From positions 1-27,161 of IMG/VR virus record IMGVR_UViG_3300028840_001495: a stretch of DNA of 27,161 nucleotides; one strand, 5' to 3'. A program made the position numbers and the translations under genes. The notes under the pieces are model-generated. The model had not been told where the DNA came from. It saw only the letters and a list, made by a program, of their open reading frames with translations, and searched no databases. Every line of letters begins with the position of its first letter. Positions within the stretch are counted from its first letter, which is position 1. Source of the DNA: a virus. Shown here piece after piece: positions 1 to 6,580 of the stretch.

Positions 1-2
1 AT

Positions 3-137
3 CCATCGTGGGAGTGCCCAGCCAACGCGGGGATGTGTCCGATCTGTTGGCATCGGCGCAACCCAGACCGTGAACGAACTATCGCAAAAGGGTGGGTCAA
101 AGAAGCGATGGCCTCCGGGAGGGGAGGATGGAGATAG
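3..137 (+). CDS. C-terminal end of a small zinc-knuckle protein (partial)
   Basis: The reading frame is open from the window edge to a TAG at 135-137 and has no start inside the window, so only the last 44 residues are visible. They contain a Cys/His-rich stretch with CPAN, then MCPICWHRR, which looks like a zinc knuckle or the second half of a zinc ribbon, followed by a basic tail. The stop overlaps the start of the next gene by 10 bases, the coupling used throughout this region. No function can be assigned. The alternative is that the frame is non-coding, since the other two frames close at 71-73 and about 188 without recognisable motifs. Confidence 0.45.
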   Translation, partial: PSWECPANAGMCPICWHRRNPDRERTIAKGWVKEAMASGRGGWR

Positions 138-295
138 CAGAAGCAGAGCGGATCATCGCGGAGTGGTTGGGGTGGAGGCAAGAAGGTGATTGGTGGGAGG
201 ATTACTGCATCCGTGCGTCAGAGCCCGTAGGCGACAAAATCCCCGGTCCGCCGCTAAAAAAGCGGTCTTGGATTGGCCGCCGGAATGAGGTATGA
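128..295 (+). CDS. Small phage protein of the WLGW family
   Basis: A 55-residue acidic protein. The start at 128 is chosen because GGGAG at 117-121 lies 6 bases upstream; an in-frame start at 92 has no comparable site. The N-terminus carries RIIAEWLGW, which recurs as RIARWLG at 5447 and RLARWLGW at 6580, so three genes in this window share an opening helix followed by an aromatic-rich segment. The family resembles short phage proteins with a Phage_ABA_S-like sandwich fold, but that match is from memory and weak. The 3' end of the gene contains a predicted promoter and a small CCGCT/AGCGG hairpin at 251-265. Function unknown. Confidence 0.7.
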   Translation: MEIAEAERIIAEWLGWRQEGDWWEDYCIRASEPVGDKIPGPPLKKRSWIGRRNEV

Positions 296-296
296 T
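268..296 (+). promoter_or_regulatory. Predicted sigma70-type promoter for the replication genes
   Basis: TTGGAT at 268-273 and TATGAT at 291-296 are separated by exactly 17 bases. The -10 box is close to consensus and the -35 box only half matches. Transcription would begin near 303, at the edge of a set of inverted and direct repeats (302-367), and run into the replication initiator at 393. The promoter lies inside the 3' end of the preceding small gene. Inference from sequence alone. Confidence 0.5.
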
Positions 297-301
297 GACA
301 C

Positions 302-367
302 GGGGACGATCACCGGATCTCGACCTCTCCACTAGGTCTGGGATCGTCTCTGTGCGGGATCGTCCCC
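302..367. repeat. Nested inverted and direct repeats in the leader of the replication operon
   Basis: GGGGACGATC at 302-311 is the exact reverse complement of GATCGTCCCC at 358-367. The core GATCGTC also occurs at 342-348, and GGGATCGTC is a direct repeat at 340-348 and 356-364, spaced by 16 bases. Between the arms, GACCT at 322-326 can pair with AGGTC at 334-338. The left arm could therefore pair with either of two right arms. The position at the predicted transcription start suggests a repressor operator or an RNA switch in the leader. Confidence 0.6.
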
Positions 368-392
368 ACACCCTACACAGAGGGGGACAGAA

Positions 393-1148
393 GTGAGTAT
401 CAGATTCACGCTTCGTACTAAATGCAACGACCCAGAGTATCGTGCCCTACCTCCCGATGCGAAGCTGCTACTCGAACACCTGAAGGACGTATGCGACCCT
501 GCAGGTTTCCTCGAATGGGATCCACAGCGGGTGCGGTTCGAACTCGGGCTAAGTCCAAAGCGGATCGAGCGTGCTATTCAAGCGCTTGTCACTGCCCGTC
601 GTGTAGCTGACAACGGTGTCCGGCTCTGGATACCGGATCACATCACCGAACAACGGAACTGGCCGCTCAATCCTGACAACAACTCACATAAGGGTATCAT
701 CCGTTTGCTGGAAGAGCGTATCGGGTTCGATCCTCGGATCGGGCTGCTCCTCTCCGGGGAAGGACTACCTCAGGCCTTTGGAGCCCCTAGTGAGGGCTTG
801 TTCAGGGACACAAGTATAGGTAAAGGTAAAGGTACAAGTAAGGGTTCTGTTGAAGAAGATCTTCGCTTCACCAACTTCTGGGATCTCTACCCGCGCAAGG
901 TCGCCAAGAAGAAGGCGTGCGAAGCGTTTGCCAAGGCTGTCAAGTCGGACGAGACATTCAAGGCCATCATGGAAGGGCTTCGTCGGCACGTCGGCTGCCA
1001 ACAGTGGGAGAAGGACGGCGGACAGTACGTGCCGTATCCAGCGACGTGGCTGAACCAGGAGCGATGGGAAGACGAGGTGAAGCCGGGGCAGCAACGCGGT
1101 GCCCGTGGCCGCGACGACTCGGAATACGAGGGGGTTGTGAGGCGATGA
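393..1148 (+). CDS. Phage replication initiator / replisome organiser (DnaD-like)
   Basis: A 251-residue protein with a GTG start preceded by AGGGGGA at 381-387. Residues 1-100 look like a winged-helix DNA-binding domain, with a segment ELGLSPKRIERAIQALVTAR typical of a recognition helix region. A Ser/Gly/Lys linker near residues 138-150 (GKGKGTSKG) follows. The C-terminal part carries the signature of phage replisome organisers: FWDLYPRKVAKKKACEAF, then YVPYPATWLNQERWEDEV. Such proteins bind the phage origin and recruit helicase loader and helicase, which fits the DnaC-like gene two positions downstream. The linker is encoded by GGTAAA-type repeats, so the origin may lie within the gene. The stop overlaps the next start as ATGA. 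Confidence 0.85.
   Translation: MSIRFTLRTKCNDPEYRALPPDAKLLLEHLKDVCDPAGFLEWDPQRVRFELGLSPKRIERAIQALVTARRVADNGVRLWIPDHITEQRNWPLNPDNNSHKGIIRLLEERIGFDPRIGLLLSGEGLPQAFGAPSEGLFRDTSIGKGKGTSKGSVEEDLRFTNFWDLYPRKVAKKKACEAFAKAVKSDETFKAIMEGLRRHVGCQQWEKDGGQYVPYPATWLNQERWEDEVKPGQQRGARGRDDSEYEGVVRR
810..845. repeat. Iteron-like short direct repeats inside the replication gene
   Basis: Two adjacent GGTAAA hexamers (819-824, 825-830) and a third variant GGTACA (831-836) are bracketed by direct repeats ACAAGTA at 810-816 and 834-840. The stretch is AT-richer than its surroundings and encodes the flexible linker between the two domains of the initiator. In lambda and SPP1-type phages, origins lie within the initiator gene, so this is a candidate origin. 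It could instead simply encode a Gly-Lys linker. Confidence 0.5.
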
Positions 1149-1819
1149 AAGAGCGTCCGATCCTTTTCAAAGGCGAGATGGTGCTGGCGATTCTCGAAGG
1201 CAGGAAGACGCAGACGCGGCGGGTAATCAAACCTCAGCCGATTGGCCCGGATCACATACGGTATGCTGGCACAGCCATTGACGGTGATCACATCATCCTC
1301 GGCGATAGCTCGGGGAGTGGTTTGCCGATCAAGAATCTGGCGTCTGGTAGCGACGGAACATTTTTGCCGTTCGCATATCGGACGTGCCCTTACGGCGTCC
1401 TCGGCGATCGCCTGTGGGTGCGGGAGACGTGGCGACCTGAGATCGAAGACGATACGGGGTTTGCCTGCATCAATTATTGTGCAAAAGGGTCCAAGGCGGT
1501 CGGGCGCAATCGGATCTTACCGTATATGAACGGCACCGAGAATTGGCGCCCCTCCATCCACATGCCGCGCTGGGCATCGCGGATCGATCTGGAGATCACG
1601 GACGTTCGCGTCGAGCGGGTGCAGGAGATCTGGGCTGGGGACGTGGTCCACGAAGGCATATTCCCAAACCCTGGGTGTGGATTCAGTGCGGAGACGGCGA
1701 CGATGGCTCGGCATGCATTTCGCGACCTCTGGAACTCCATCAATGCCAAGCGCGGCTACGGCTGGGAGGAAAATCCGTGGGTGTGGGTAATCGAGTTCAG
1801 AGTGGTGGAGGCACGATGA
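1145..1819 (+). CDS. ASCH-domain-like phage protein
   Basis: A 224-residue protein starting at an ATG that overlaps the previous stop. The opening MKERPILFKGEMVLAILEGR followed by KTQTRRVIKPQP is a very common phage signature. Later conserved pieces are CPYGVLGDRLWVRETW near residues 79-94, WRPSIHMPRWASRI, and a C-terminal WNSINAKRGYGWEENPWVWV. These recall the ASCH/PUA-like fold, which binds RNA or modified nucleotides, and the family is common in phage early regions, but its reaction is not established. Its place between the initiator and helicase loader suggests an early role. The assignment to a phage family is firm; the ASCH link is from memory. Confidence 0.8.
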   Translation: MKERPILFKGEMVLAILEGRKTQTRRVIKPQPIGPDHIRYAGTAIDGDHIILGDSSGSGLPIKNLASGSDGTFLPFAYRTCPYGVLGDRLWVRETWRPEIEDDTGFACINYCAKGSKAVGRNRILPYMNGTENWRPSIHMPRWASRIDLEITDVRVERVQEIWAGDVVHEGIFPNPGCGFSAETATMARHAFRDLWNSINAKRGYGWEENPWVWVIEFRVVEAR

Positions 1820-2526
1820 TCCAGGGCAGCAACTTCGGCCCCGAGTTCGCGGACGCCTACTTCCGATCGACACGCGTCCACGCCGGAAACCGGGCCGCTT
1901 TTTCGGCTTGCGAGGATCTTGCGGCTGGACGGCTGCAGGGCGTCGTGATCTTCGGCCTGGTCGGTACAGGCAAGACACACCATCTCGTCTGCGCGGCACG
2001 CGAGTTTGAGGATCGGGTGTGGATGGAGCGGCGATTCCCCGAGAGCGGCGAGGCGGCTGGCGAGCTCGTCAAGGTCGACGTGAAGCAGCTCATGGCCGAG
2101 GCGGCGAAACGATACGCGGAGATCGATCCGGCGAGCGAGCCTGCGCCGACGCTCACACGGGAGGAGATGACGAACCTCGCCGATGTGCGGTTCTGGTTCG
2201 TCCCGGAACTGGCCGAGACGTTGCGGTCTGAGATCTCCGAGGGTGTACGTTGGACGGCGGAGAAGTGCAAGGAATGCGACTTGCTGGTGCTCGACGACCT
2301 CGGTTCGGAGCGCACGACCGACTTCGTGCTGGAGGCGCTGGAGCAGATCATCGACTACCGGTACCGGCAGCACCTCCCGATCGCGGTGAGCACGAATCTG
2401 CGGTGGCCGGGCGCGGTCAGGGATAGGTACGGTGACCGTGCCGTGTCGCGTTGGTCGCAGCACTGCGCGGTTGTGGAGATGACGGGGCCTGATCAGCGTG
2501 TGAGAGGGGGCGAGGAGTCCCCATGA
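1816..2526 (+). CDS. DnaC/IstB-type helicase loader ATPase
   Basis: A 236-residue AAA+ ATPase. Walker A is GLVGTGKTH at residues 47-55, Walker B is LLVLDD at 156-161, the sensor-1 region is STN at 192-194, and RYGDRAVSRW at 204-213 supplies the arginine-finger region. This is the layout of DnaC/DnaI and IstB proteins, which load a DnaB-type helicase onto melted origin DNA. The spacing between Walker A and B is longer than in E. coli DnaC and includes an acidic insertion around residues 100-145, with a CKEC pair at 151-154. No helicase gene is visible in this window, so the partner is upstream, elsewhere or from the host. The start overlaps the upstream stop (ATGA). Confidence 0.88.
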   Translation: MIQGSNFGPEFADAYFRSTRVHAGNRAAFSACEDLAAGRLQGVVIFGLVGTGKTHHLVCAAREFEDRVWMERRFPESGEAAGELVKVDVKQLMAEAAKRYAEIDPASEPAPTLTREEMTNLADVRFWFVPELAETLRSEISEGVRWTAEKCKECDLLVLDDLGSERTTDFVLEALEQIIDYRYRQHLPIAVSTNLRWPGAVRDRYGDRAVSRWSQHCAVVEMTGPDQRVRGGEESP

Positions 2527-2777
2527 TCCACGCAGTGCAGATCGCCGGACGCCGCGACACAGTGAACTATCGAGTCGGCTGGCGGTTGCTCCCTGTGTGT
2601 CGCGAGATTGTGACGGGATTGCTCCGCGCAGTGGAGGCGGCGCAGCAATTCGATCGGGAATATCGGGCGATCTTCGGCTCCCCGCCGCGCTATCGGGGCG
2701 ATCCCTGGCACCGCCCAGTGCCTCCATACCGTGATCCAAGGACAAAGGAGATGGGATGCACGCGGCGCAGATCGTGA
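2523..2777 (+). CDS. Hypothetical protein in the replication operon
   Basis: An 84-residue basic protein with an ATGA overlap to the helicase loader and GAGGAG at 2512-2517, five bases before the start. The sequence has an Arg- and Pro-rich C-terminal half (SPPRYRGDPWHRPVPPYRD) after a predicted helix around residues 25-48. I recognise no domain. The last 22 bases overlap the next gene, whose own strong ribosome binding site lies inside this frame, so the C-terminus may be dispensable. Function unknown. Confidence 0.7.
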   Translation: MIHAVQIAGRRDTVNYRVGWRLLPVCREIVTGLLRAVEAAQQFDREYRAIFGSPPRYRGDPWHRPVPPYRDPRTKEMGCTRRRS

Positions 2778-3127
2778 ACGATGACGGCAGCTACCGCGCG
2801 ACGAAGCCGGGCGAGGTATTCCGATTCCTCGATGAGCAGCTGGGCTGGGTCGAGGAAGACGGCGTGGAGTTTCTGGCGTCACCGTGGTTTTCGAGCTGGC
2901 AGTTGACGGAGCGATGTCGGACAGCGGCGATCGGGACGCGGGTATCTGAGATCCGCGCATGGTTGCCGGGTGGCTTGAAGTTGTGCCAGGCCGAGCGTTT
3001 GCGACGATACGAGATCCAGCAAAGCTATCGCAGCGGCGCGTGGTACTACCGGCTTGTGCGTTGGCCGGAGGTGGAGCAGGCTGAGCAGATGGCGCTTGCT
3101 GGGATGGCGGAAGGGAGGCGGGAATGA
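2756..3127 (+). CDS. Hypothetical protein
   Basis: A 123-residue protein with AAGGAG at 2745-2750, five bases before the ATG. It is rich in Trp and Arg: residues 38-45 read FSSWQLTE, and the second half contains YRSGAWYYRLVRW. The first 35 residues (a short acidic strand pattern with GEVFRFLDEQLGWVEED) may form a small alpha/beta unit. No catalytic motif and no cysteine cluster is seen. It is coupled to both neighbours by overlaps, so it is probably cotranscribed with the replication genes. Function unknown. Confidence 0.75.
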   Translation: MHAAQIVNDDGSYRATKPGEVFRFLDEQLGWVEEDGVEFLASPWFSSWQLTERCRTAAIGTRVSEIRAWLPGGLKLCQAERLRRYEIQQSYRSGAWYYRLVRWPEVEQAEQMALAGMAEGRRE

Positions 3128-3423
3128 TGAAGAATGTCCAGATTCGCGATGGCAGACTTGCGATGACCAAGCTCGCAGAGCACGGGATGCTTGATGGGTT
3201 CACTGTGTTCGACCTAGCGCAGATGACCGACGAAGAAGTGATCCGTACTGGCGCGAAGTATGCGGCGAAGATCATGGAGCCCCTTGTCAAGTGGATCGAG
3301 GAGAATATATTCCCGGCACTACGACACTTCCTCGACGAGTTCTGGGAGTGGTGGGAATCATTGCCGCCAGAAGTGAGAGACAACATCTTGGAGGAATCGA
3401 CTGATGCCGACGACAGGTCCTAG
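3124..3423 (+). CDS. Hypothetical mostly helical protein
   Basis: A 99-residue acidic protein that starts in an ATGA overlap; two adjacent ATG codons (3124 and 3127) are possible. GGGAGGCGGGA lies just upstream. The sequence is largely helical, with an amphipathic aromatic stretch around residues 55-80 (LVKWIEENIFPALRHFLDEF, then WEWWE). This could be a protein-binding helix or a membrane-peripheral helix; it is too charged to be a classical membrane segment. No known domain is recognised. The last 20 bases overlap the HNH-like gene. Confidence 0.72.
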   Translation: MMKNVQIRDGRLAMTKLAEHGMLDGFTVFDLAQMTDEEVIRTGAKYAAKIMEPLVKWIEENIFPALRHFLDEFWEWWESLPPEVRDNILEESTDADDRS

Positions 3424-4291
3424 CGAGAAAACACGGCGCGAAGTCTTCGCGCGCGACAACGTTGATTGCCAATTCTGGCATCGTGAACCAGTCGAGGCGA
3501 CGAAGATCTCGCATATGATCCACCAGGGTCCGGGAGGTCTTCCACCGGAGCATGAGTTGAACCAACCGGGGAATTTGGCGTCGTCGTGTTCGGAGTGCCA
3601 TCGGCGATTCCCGCCGAACGGTCGGTGGCGGTGGCGGCAGTTCGAGCCGATCGGGTTCGGCGTGGATCACGTGGGGCAGCGTATGGTGATCGAATCGCCG
3701 AGCGGGAAGGTTGTCCCGAAGCGAGATCTCTGGTTCTACAACCGCTGGCGCTGGAAAGAAAGCGAAGCAAAGTACCTCGAATTGGAAAACTGGATTGCGA
3801 AGGAACACAGCGCAGCATGGAAGGCGGCCGAATTGATCGCGTGGTTCAAGGATCACGGGATCGCTCACGCTGCCGTCAGCGAGGCTGCGGACTATCTCGA
3901 CGTAGCGGCGGATGTTGGGCTCTCCAGCGGCGAAGCGAAGAAACGAAAGCGAGTTGCGGGCTTCAGGGGAGGGCTTGCAGTCCCCGGACAGAACGCGCTC
4001 GATCGCGTCTCGCTCGACGTGGCCGATCGGCTCCGGAAGATCCCCGATGACGAGCTGGTCGCAGTGGCCGGATGGTTCGCGGACCTCCCGCCCGCCGAAG
4101 CGTGGTCCCGATTCAACGAGAAGTATCCGGGGCCTGAGAAGCGGAAGACGTACCGCATTTTCACAGGAGCATTCCGTGAAGAGTCTGCTGCCGAGGATGA
4201 TGCGATAATCACGAAGAAGGGCGAGGTAGTAGTGAAGGGAGGATCGGTGATTCGGGGGCCACGGGAGGAGATCGAAAAGGAGGCGGAATGA
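3404..4291 (+). CDS. HNH-like protein with an altered zinc site
   Basis: A 295-residue protein starting 7 bases after GGAGGAA (3390-3396). Residues 11-67 follow the HNH plan: REVFARDNVDCQFW, a His at 37, NLASSCSECH with N57, C62, C65 and H66. Typical HNH zinc sites begin with CxxC; here only C22 is present, followed by W25 and H26, so zinc might be held by C22, H26, C62 and C65, or the site may be degenerate. Residues 68-295 match no domain I know and contain basic and helical stretches. HNH proteins of phages are often homing or packaging nucleases; its location in the early operon favours an early role. Nuclease activity is uncertain. Confidence 0.65.
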   Translation: MPTTGPSEKTRREVFARDNVDCQFWHREPVEATKISHMIHQGPGGLPPEHELNQPGNLASSCSECHRRFPPNGRWRWRQFEPIGFGVDHVGQRMVIESPSGKVVPKRDLWFYNRWRWKESEAKYLELENWIAKEHSAAWKAAELIAWFKDHGIAHAAVSEAADYLDVAADVGLSSGEAKKRKRVAGFRGGLAVPGQNALDRVSLDVADRLRKIPDDELVAVAGWFADLPPAEAWSRFNEKYPGPEKRKTYRIFTGAFREESAAEDDAIITKKGEVVVKGGSVIRGPREEIEKEAE

Positions 4292-4509
4292 CAAAGCTCG
4301 AATACCAGATCATATCGGTAGTCAATGAACCGATGCTGCTTCAGGAAGCAGTACGCTGTGCGATGCTAACGGGCTGGAATCCGGTAGGCGGGATCGGCGT
4401 GACGCCTGTTGATAGGACCAATAATGTGCATGTATCTCAGGCGATGACGAAGGAGGCGAGGATGCATGACCTAGCGTGGGAGATCGCGGAGGCCGCCGAT
4501 GAATCGTGA
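4288..4509 (+). CDS. DUF1737-like small protein
   Basis: A 73-residue protein with AAGGAGG at 4276-4282 and an ATGA overlap. The core runs from YQIISVVNEPMLLQEAVRCA to GWNPVGGIGV and VSQAM, which is the pattern of the DUF1737 family: a beta strand, a helix, the GW-P-GG turn, and a terminal QAM strand. The family is widespread in phages and bacteria and has no established function. The last 20 residues (acidic, helical) extend past the usual domain length. Recognition is from the sequence pattern only. Confidence 0.75.
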   Translation: MTKLEYQIISVVNEPMLLQEAVRCAMLTGWNPVGGIGVTPVDRTNNVHVSQAMTKEARMHDLAWEIAEAADES

Positions 4510-4536
4510 CGCGCTGGTCGAGCAGAAGGAGGAATC

Positions 4537-4728
4537 ATGCACGAAGCAATTCCTGTAGTGAGGGTGTCAGTCATGGGAGAGGGATCTACGTACATCTTCC
4601 GTGCAACTGATCTTGGACACCAGACCCATCTCTTCGACGGGTGTGATCCCGGTGATTGGTATCGCTTCGAGTTCGGCGTAATGACGCAGGAAGAACTGGA
4701 CGCGCTACCCGAGTTCGGCGGGTTCTAG
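4537..4728 (+). CDS. Hypothetical small protein
   Basis: A 63-residue acidic protein with an excellent ribosome binding site, AAGGAGGA at 4526-4533. The sequence alternates strands (PVVRVSVMGEGSTYIFRATD) and ends with the motif MTQEELDALPEFGGF, which resembles the C-terminal tails of several phage orphan proteins. There are single Cys and several aromatic residues but no zinc motif. Two bases separate its stop from the following ATG. Function unknown. Confidence 0.75.
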   Translation: MHEAIPVVRVSVMGEGSTYIFRATDLGHQTHLFDGCDPGDWYRFEFGVMTQEELDALPEFGGF

Positions 4729-4730
4729 TC

Positions 4731-5000
4731 ATGTCCCGCGAGCGACTGATCGAGCAGATCCGCAACGCGCCGGAGGATCATCCACTGTCGCTGATCGAGT
4801 GGATTCCGGTCGAGGAGCGGTTGCCGGAAAGCGGTCGGCCAGAAGAAGGATGGCGTGCTGTGTGGGCGATCGCCGATGGGTATCTGCCTGTGACGTTGTG
4901 GAGAAATATGAGGCTCGGATGGCGCTGGTTTTCGACGGGGCATCCATTCTCGGCGGCTGTGATTTACTGGGCCGAGATCCCGGAGGTGCGAGATGGATGA
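4731..5000 (+). CDS. DUF551-like protein
   Basis: An 89-residue protein starting at an ATG right after the previous stop. Residues 23-89 follow the DUF551 pattern: EWIPVEERLPESG, a central strand pair with VTLWRNMRLGWRWF, then AVIYWAEIPE. DUF551 proteins are small beta-rich proteins frequent in phages and prophages, without a known activity. The N-terminal 22 residues form a likely helix not part of the usual domain. Its end overlaps the zinc-ribbon gene that starts at 4993. Confidence 0.75.
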   Translation: MSRERLIEQIRNAPEDHPLSLIEWIPVEERLPESGRPEEGWRAVWAIADGYLPVTLWRNMRLGWRWFSTGHPFSAAVIYWAEIPEVRDG

Positions 5001-5163
5001 GATGAAGCAACATGCTGAGATTTGCCCAGTGTGTGGCGGTCGCGGCACGGTCCCGCCTGATCTACAGTACGGGTCGACGTCAGTTGGCATAGAGCAAACA
5101 TGCCATGGATGTGGCGGCTGCGGATGGGTTGTGGTGCCGGACAGGAGGGCCGATTGCGACTAG
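4993..5163 (+). CDS. 56-residue DnaJ-type zinc-finger protein
   Basis: A small frame starting inside the end of the DUF551-like gene. The protein shows CPVCGGRG near residue 11 and CHGCGGCGW near residue 37, two halves of the CxxCxGxG zinc-binding motif known from DnaJ. Such small proteins are common in phages and probably use the zinc to stabilise a minimal fold or bind a partner. The next gene's ribosome binding site (5143-5148) lies inside its 3' end. Short, but the paired motif makes it convincing. Confidence 0.75.
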   Translation: MDEMKQHAEICPVCGGRGTVPPDLQYGSTSVGIEQTCHGCGGCGWVVVPDRRADCD

Positions 5164-5450
5164 GGACGCATGGAGCAGTCCGCGGACATCCGACGCGGTT
5201 CGACGAGGATGCGTGGGAATGGGTTTGGGCCGATACGCTTGAACTTGTTGGCGATGGTCAAGGCCGGCCATGTGCGCGCTGTGGCCAGTATCCGACCCCT
5301 GAAGGCCACGACGCATGTATCGGGACGCTGGGCGGCGGAGTAGTCTCGGCTTGTTGCGGGCACGGCATTGAGATCCCGTATCTCATGTTCGAGGATGGCA
5401 CAAGATTGGAAGACAAAGCAGCGGCGAGATTCATGAAGGAGGGCCGATGA
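5154..5450 (+). CDS. Cys-rich phage protein with CGHG motif, TTG start
   Basis: A 98-residue protein. The TTG at 5154 is preferred because AGGAGG at 5143-5148 ends five bases before it; an ATG further upstream at 5100 lies in the coding region of the previous gene without a site. The middle reads RPCARCGQYPTPEGHDACIG, followed by ACCGHGIEIPYL, with six cysteines and two histidines able to bind zinc. I recognise the CCGHG pattern from small phage hypothetical proteins, but it has no known role. The stop overlaps the next ATG. Confidence 0.75.
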   Translation: MRLGTHGAVRGHPTRFDEDAWEWVWADTLELVGDGQGRPCARCGQYPTPEGHDACIGTLGGGVVSACCGHGIEIPYLMFEDGTRLEDKAAARFMKEGR

Positions 5451-5821
5451 ACGCGAAAGAGAGGATTGCGAGGTGGCTAGGAATCTTCACAGAGATGCCG
5501 AATAAGGGGGCCGATCCAGAATGGGGCGAGGTCTTTTCGTATCAAGGGCAGACATGGCTTGCTGTCGAGAGCAATCGCCACGGCTGTGCTTTCGAGACTA
5601 TTGCATGGCTGCCCGACGTTGACATCGCCCTCTGGCATGGTGAGGACGGCCTGCTGGCGAAGATAGAGGAGCGTGGATTGATCTACAAGTTTCTCTGTCA
5701 ACTCATTAAAAACGAAGGTGATTTTAGCATGCCTTCCGCGGTTGAATTGTGGGGCATGCTGAGATCGTCCCCCGCCCAACTTACAGCGGCGTTGGCGGAG
5801 GTGATCGGCGATGGGCTCTGA
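5447..5821 (+). CDS. Small phage protein of the WLGW family
   Basis: A 124-residue protein starting in an ATGA overlap, with GGAGGG upstream. It opens with ERIARWLG, shared with the genes at 128 and 6580, then a GEVFSYQGQTW strand region and a C-terminal helix ending PAQLTAALAEVIGDGL, which parallels the end of the 6580 protein (TPLQLKTALLRVVDQW). The similarity at both ends indicates true paralogy over the full length, with a divergent middle. Function unknown. Confidence 0.78.
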   Translation: MNAKERIARWLGIFTEMPNKGADPEWGEVFSYQGQTWLAVESNRHGCAFETIAWLPDVDIALWHGEDGLLAKIEERGLIYKFLCQLIKNEGDFSMPSAVELWGMLRSSPAQLTAALAEVIGDGL

Positions 5822-5996
5822 TAATTCAGCCGCATGGGTTCGTCATGAGGAGGAATCGCGATTCATCGAAGTCCCGTGCCAGAACTGCGGAAAGCCTGTC
5901 CGTGTCTATGCGCCGAGTGGTGTATGGCGAGGATGCGCGTTCTGCCGAGACTGCCTCGACACCACAGGCACGTATATCTACCGAGAGGCATGGTGA
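5811..5996 (+). CDS. Small zinc-ribbon protein
   Basis: A 61-residue protein with GGAGGTGA at 5797-5804, six bases before the ATG. It has CQNCGKPVRVY at residues 23-33 and CAFCRDCL at 42-49, a four-cysteine (plus one) zinc ribbon. The second knuckle has an extra cysteine. Proteins of this size may bind nucleic acid or protein through the ribbon; nothing more can be said. The first 11 bases overlap the previous gene. Confidence 0.75.
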   Translation: MGSDNSAAWVRHEEESRFIEVPCQNCGKPVRVYAPSGVWRGCAFCRDCLDTTGTYIYREAW

Positions 5997-6002
5997 TCGG
6001 CG

Positions 6003-6287
6003 ATGCCTGAGATGACGGCAGAGGAAAGGGCAAAGTCGTTCATTGAATCGTTGCTGATCAGCATTCATTGGAACGGAGAGCGGAGCGAGCATCCTCATGA
6101 TGTCAAGTGGCTCGCTGCGCGGGTGAAGCAGCTTATTCCGAGCGTGATGCCTTTTCTCCTCGCCGCCCAACGCGAGGCCGAGGAGCGGATGAGGGAGCGG
6201 TGCATTCTAGCGGTTGGCGCTGGGCAGAATGGAGCAGTTGGAGCTTACATCCGCGCCCTGCCGTCGGAGTACGGAGAGGACAAGTGA
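6003..6287 (+). CDS. Hypothetical helical protein
   Basis: A 94-residue protein that is mostly helical by composition. A 14-base stretch GGTGATCGGCGATG covers its start (5992-6005) and also the start of the preceding gene (5800-5813), so the two translation start regions look copied. Residues 25-60 contain HPHDVKWLAARVKQLIPSV followed by a charged helix EAEERMRERC. No domain is recognised. The stop TGA overlaps the GTG start of the next gene. Confidence 0.72.
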   Translation: MPEMTAEERAKSFIESLLISIHWNGERSEHPHDVKWLAARVKQLIPSVMPFLLAAQREAEERMRERCILAVGAGQNGAVGAYIRALPSEYGEDK

Positions 6288-6580
6288 AGCCAAGCGCAGT
6301 CGACTTCACGCGAGCGGAGTGTCGTTGGCGGCCATGTGAGTGGGGCGGTGCCGACGAGGGACCCCATCCCGGTGACGAGCTGGTCGTCAGCACAGCGGAC
6401 TACTCAATCGCAACGCGCTTACGGAAGGCGCGGGATCAAGGTCGCCACGTCGTCCGCAAGACAAGGGGTGACACCGCGATCACGCACCACGAGGTGCTGC
6501 GCGAAGAGGACGGAGCGTTCATCCTGCGGCGTGTTGGTCGCGGGCCCTCAGAGTGGTATAGTAGAGGGAGGGAGGCGTAA
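6284..6580 (+). CDS. Hypothetical protein, GTG start
   Basis: A 98-residue basic protein. The GTG at 6284 overlaps the previous stop (GTGA), with CGGAGAGGA upstream. The sequence has a short N-terminal part with CRWRPCEWGG, then a strand-rich core (DELVVSTADYSIATRLRKAR) and HHEVLREEDGAFILRRVGRG. It may be a small beta-barrel, but I recognise no family. The stop overlaps the next start as TAATG. Earlier in-frame starts lie within the preceding gene and are less likely. Confidence 0.68.
   Translation: MKPSAVDFTRAECRWRPCEWGGADEGPHPGDELVVSTADYSIATRLRKARDQGRHVVRKTRGDTAITHHEVLREEDGAFILRRVGRGPSEWYSRGREA

Noticed and set aside
1756-2745. Long open frame on the minus strand opposite the helicase loader
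   Set aside because: It is Arg/Pro/His-rich with no recognisable domain, and it mirrors a clear AAA+ gene on the + strand; long antisense frames are common in GC-rich DNA.
4499-4558. 19-residue frame between the DUF1737-like gene and the gene at 4537
   Set aside because: It overlaps both and has no ribosome site of its own; the AAGGAGGA in it serves the gene at 4537.
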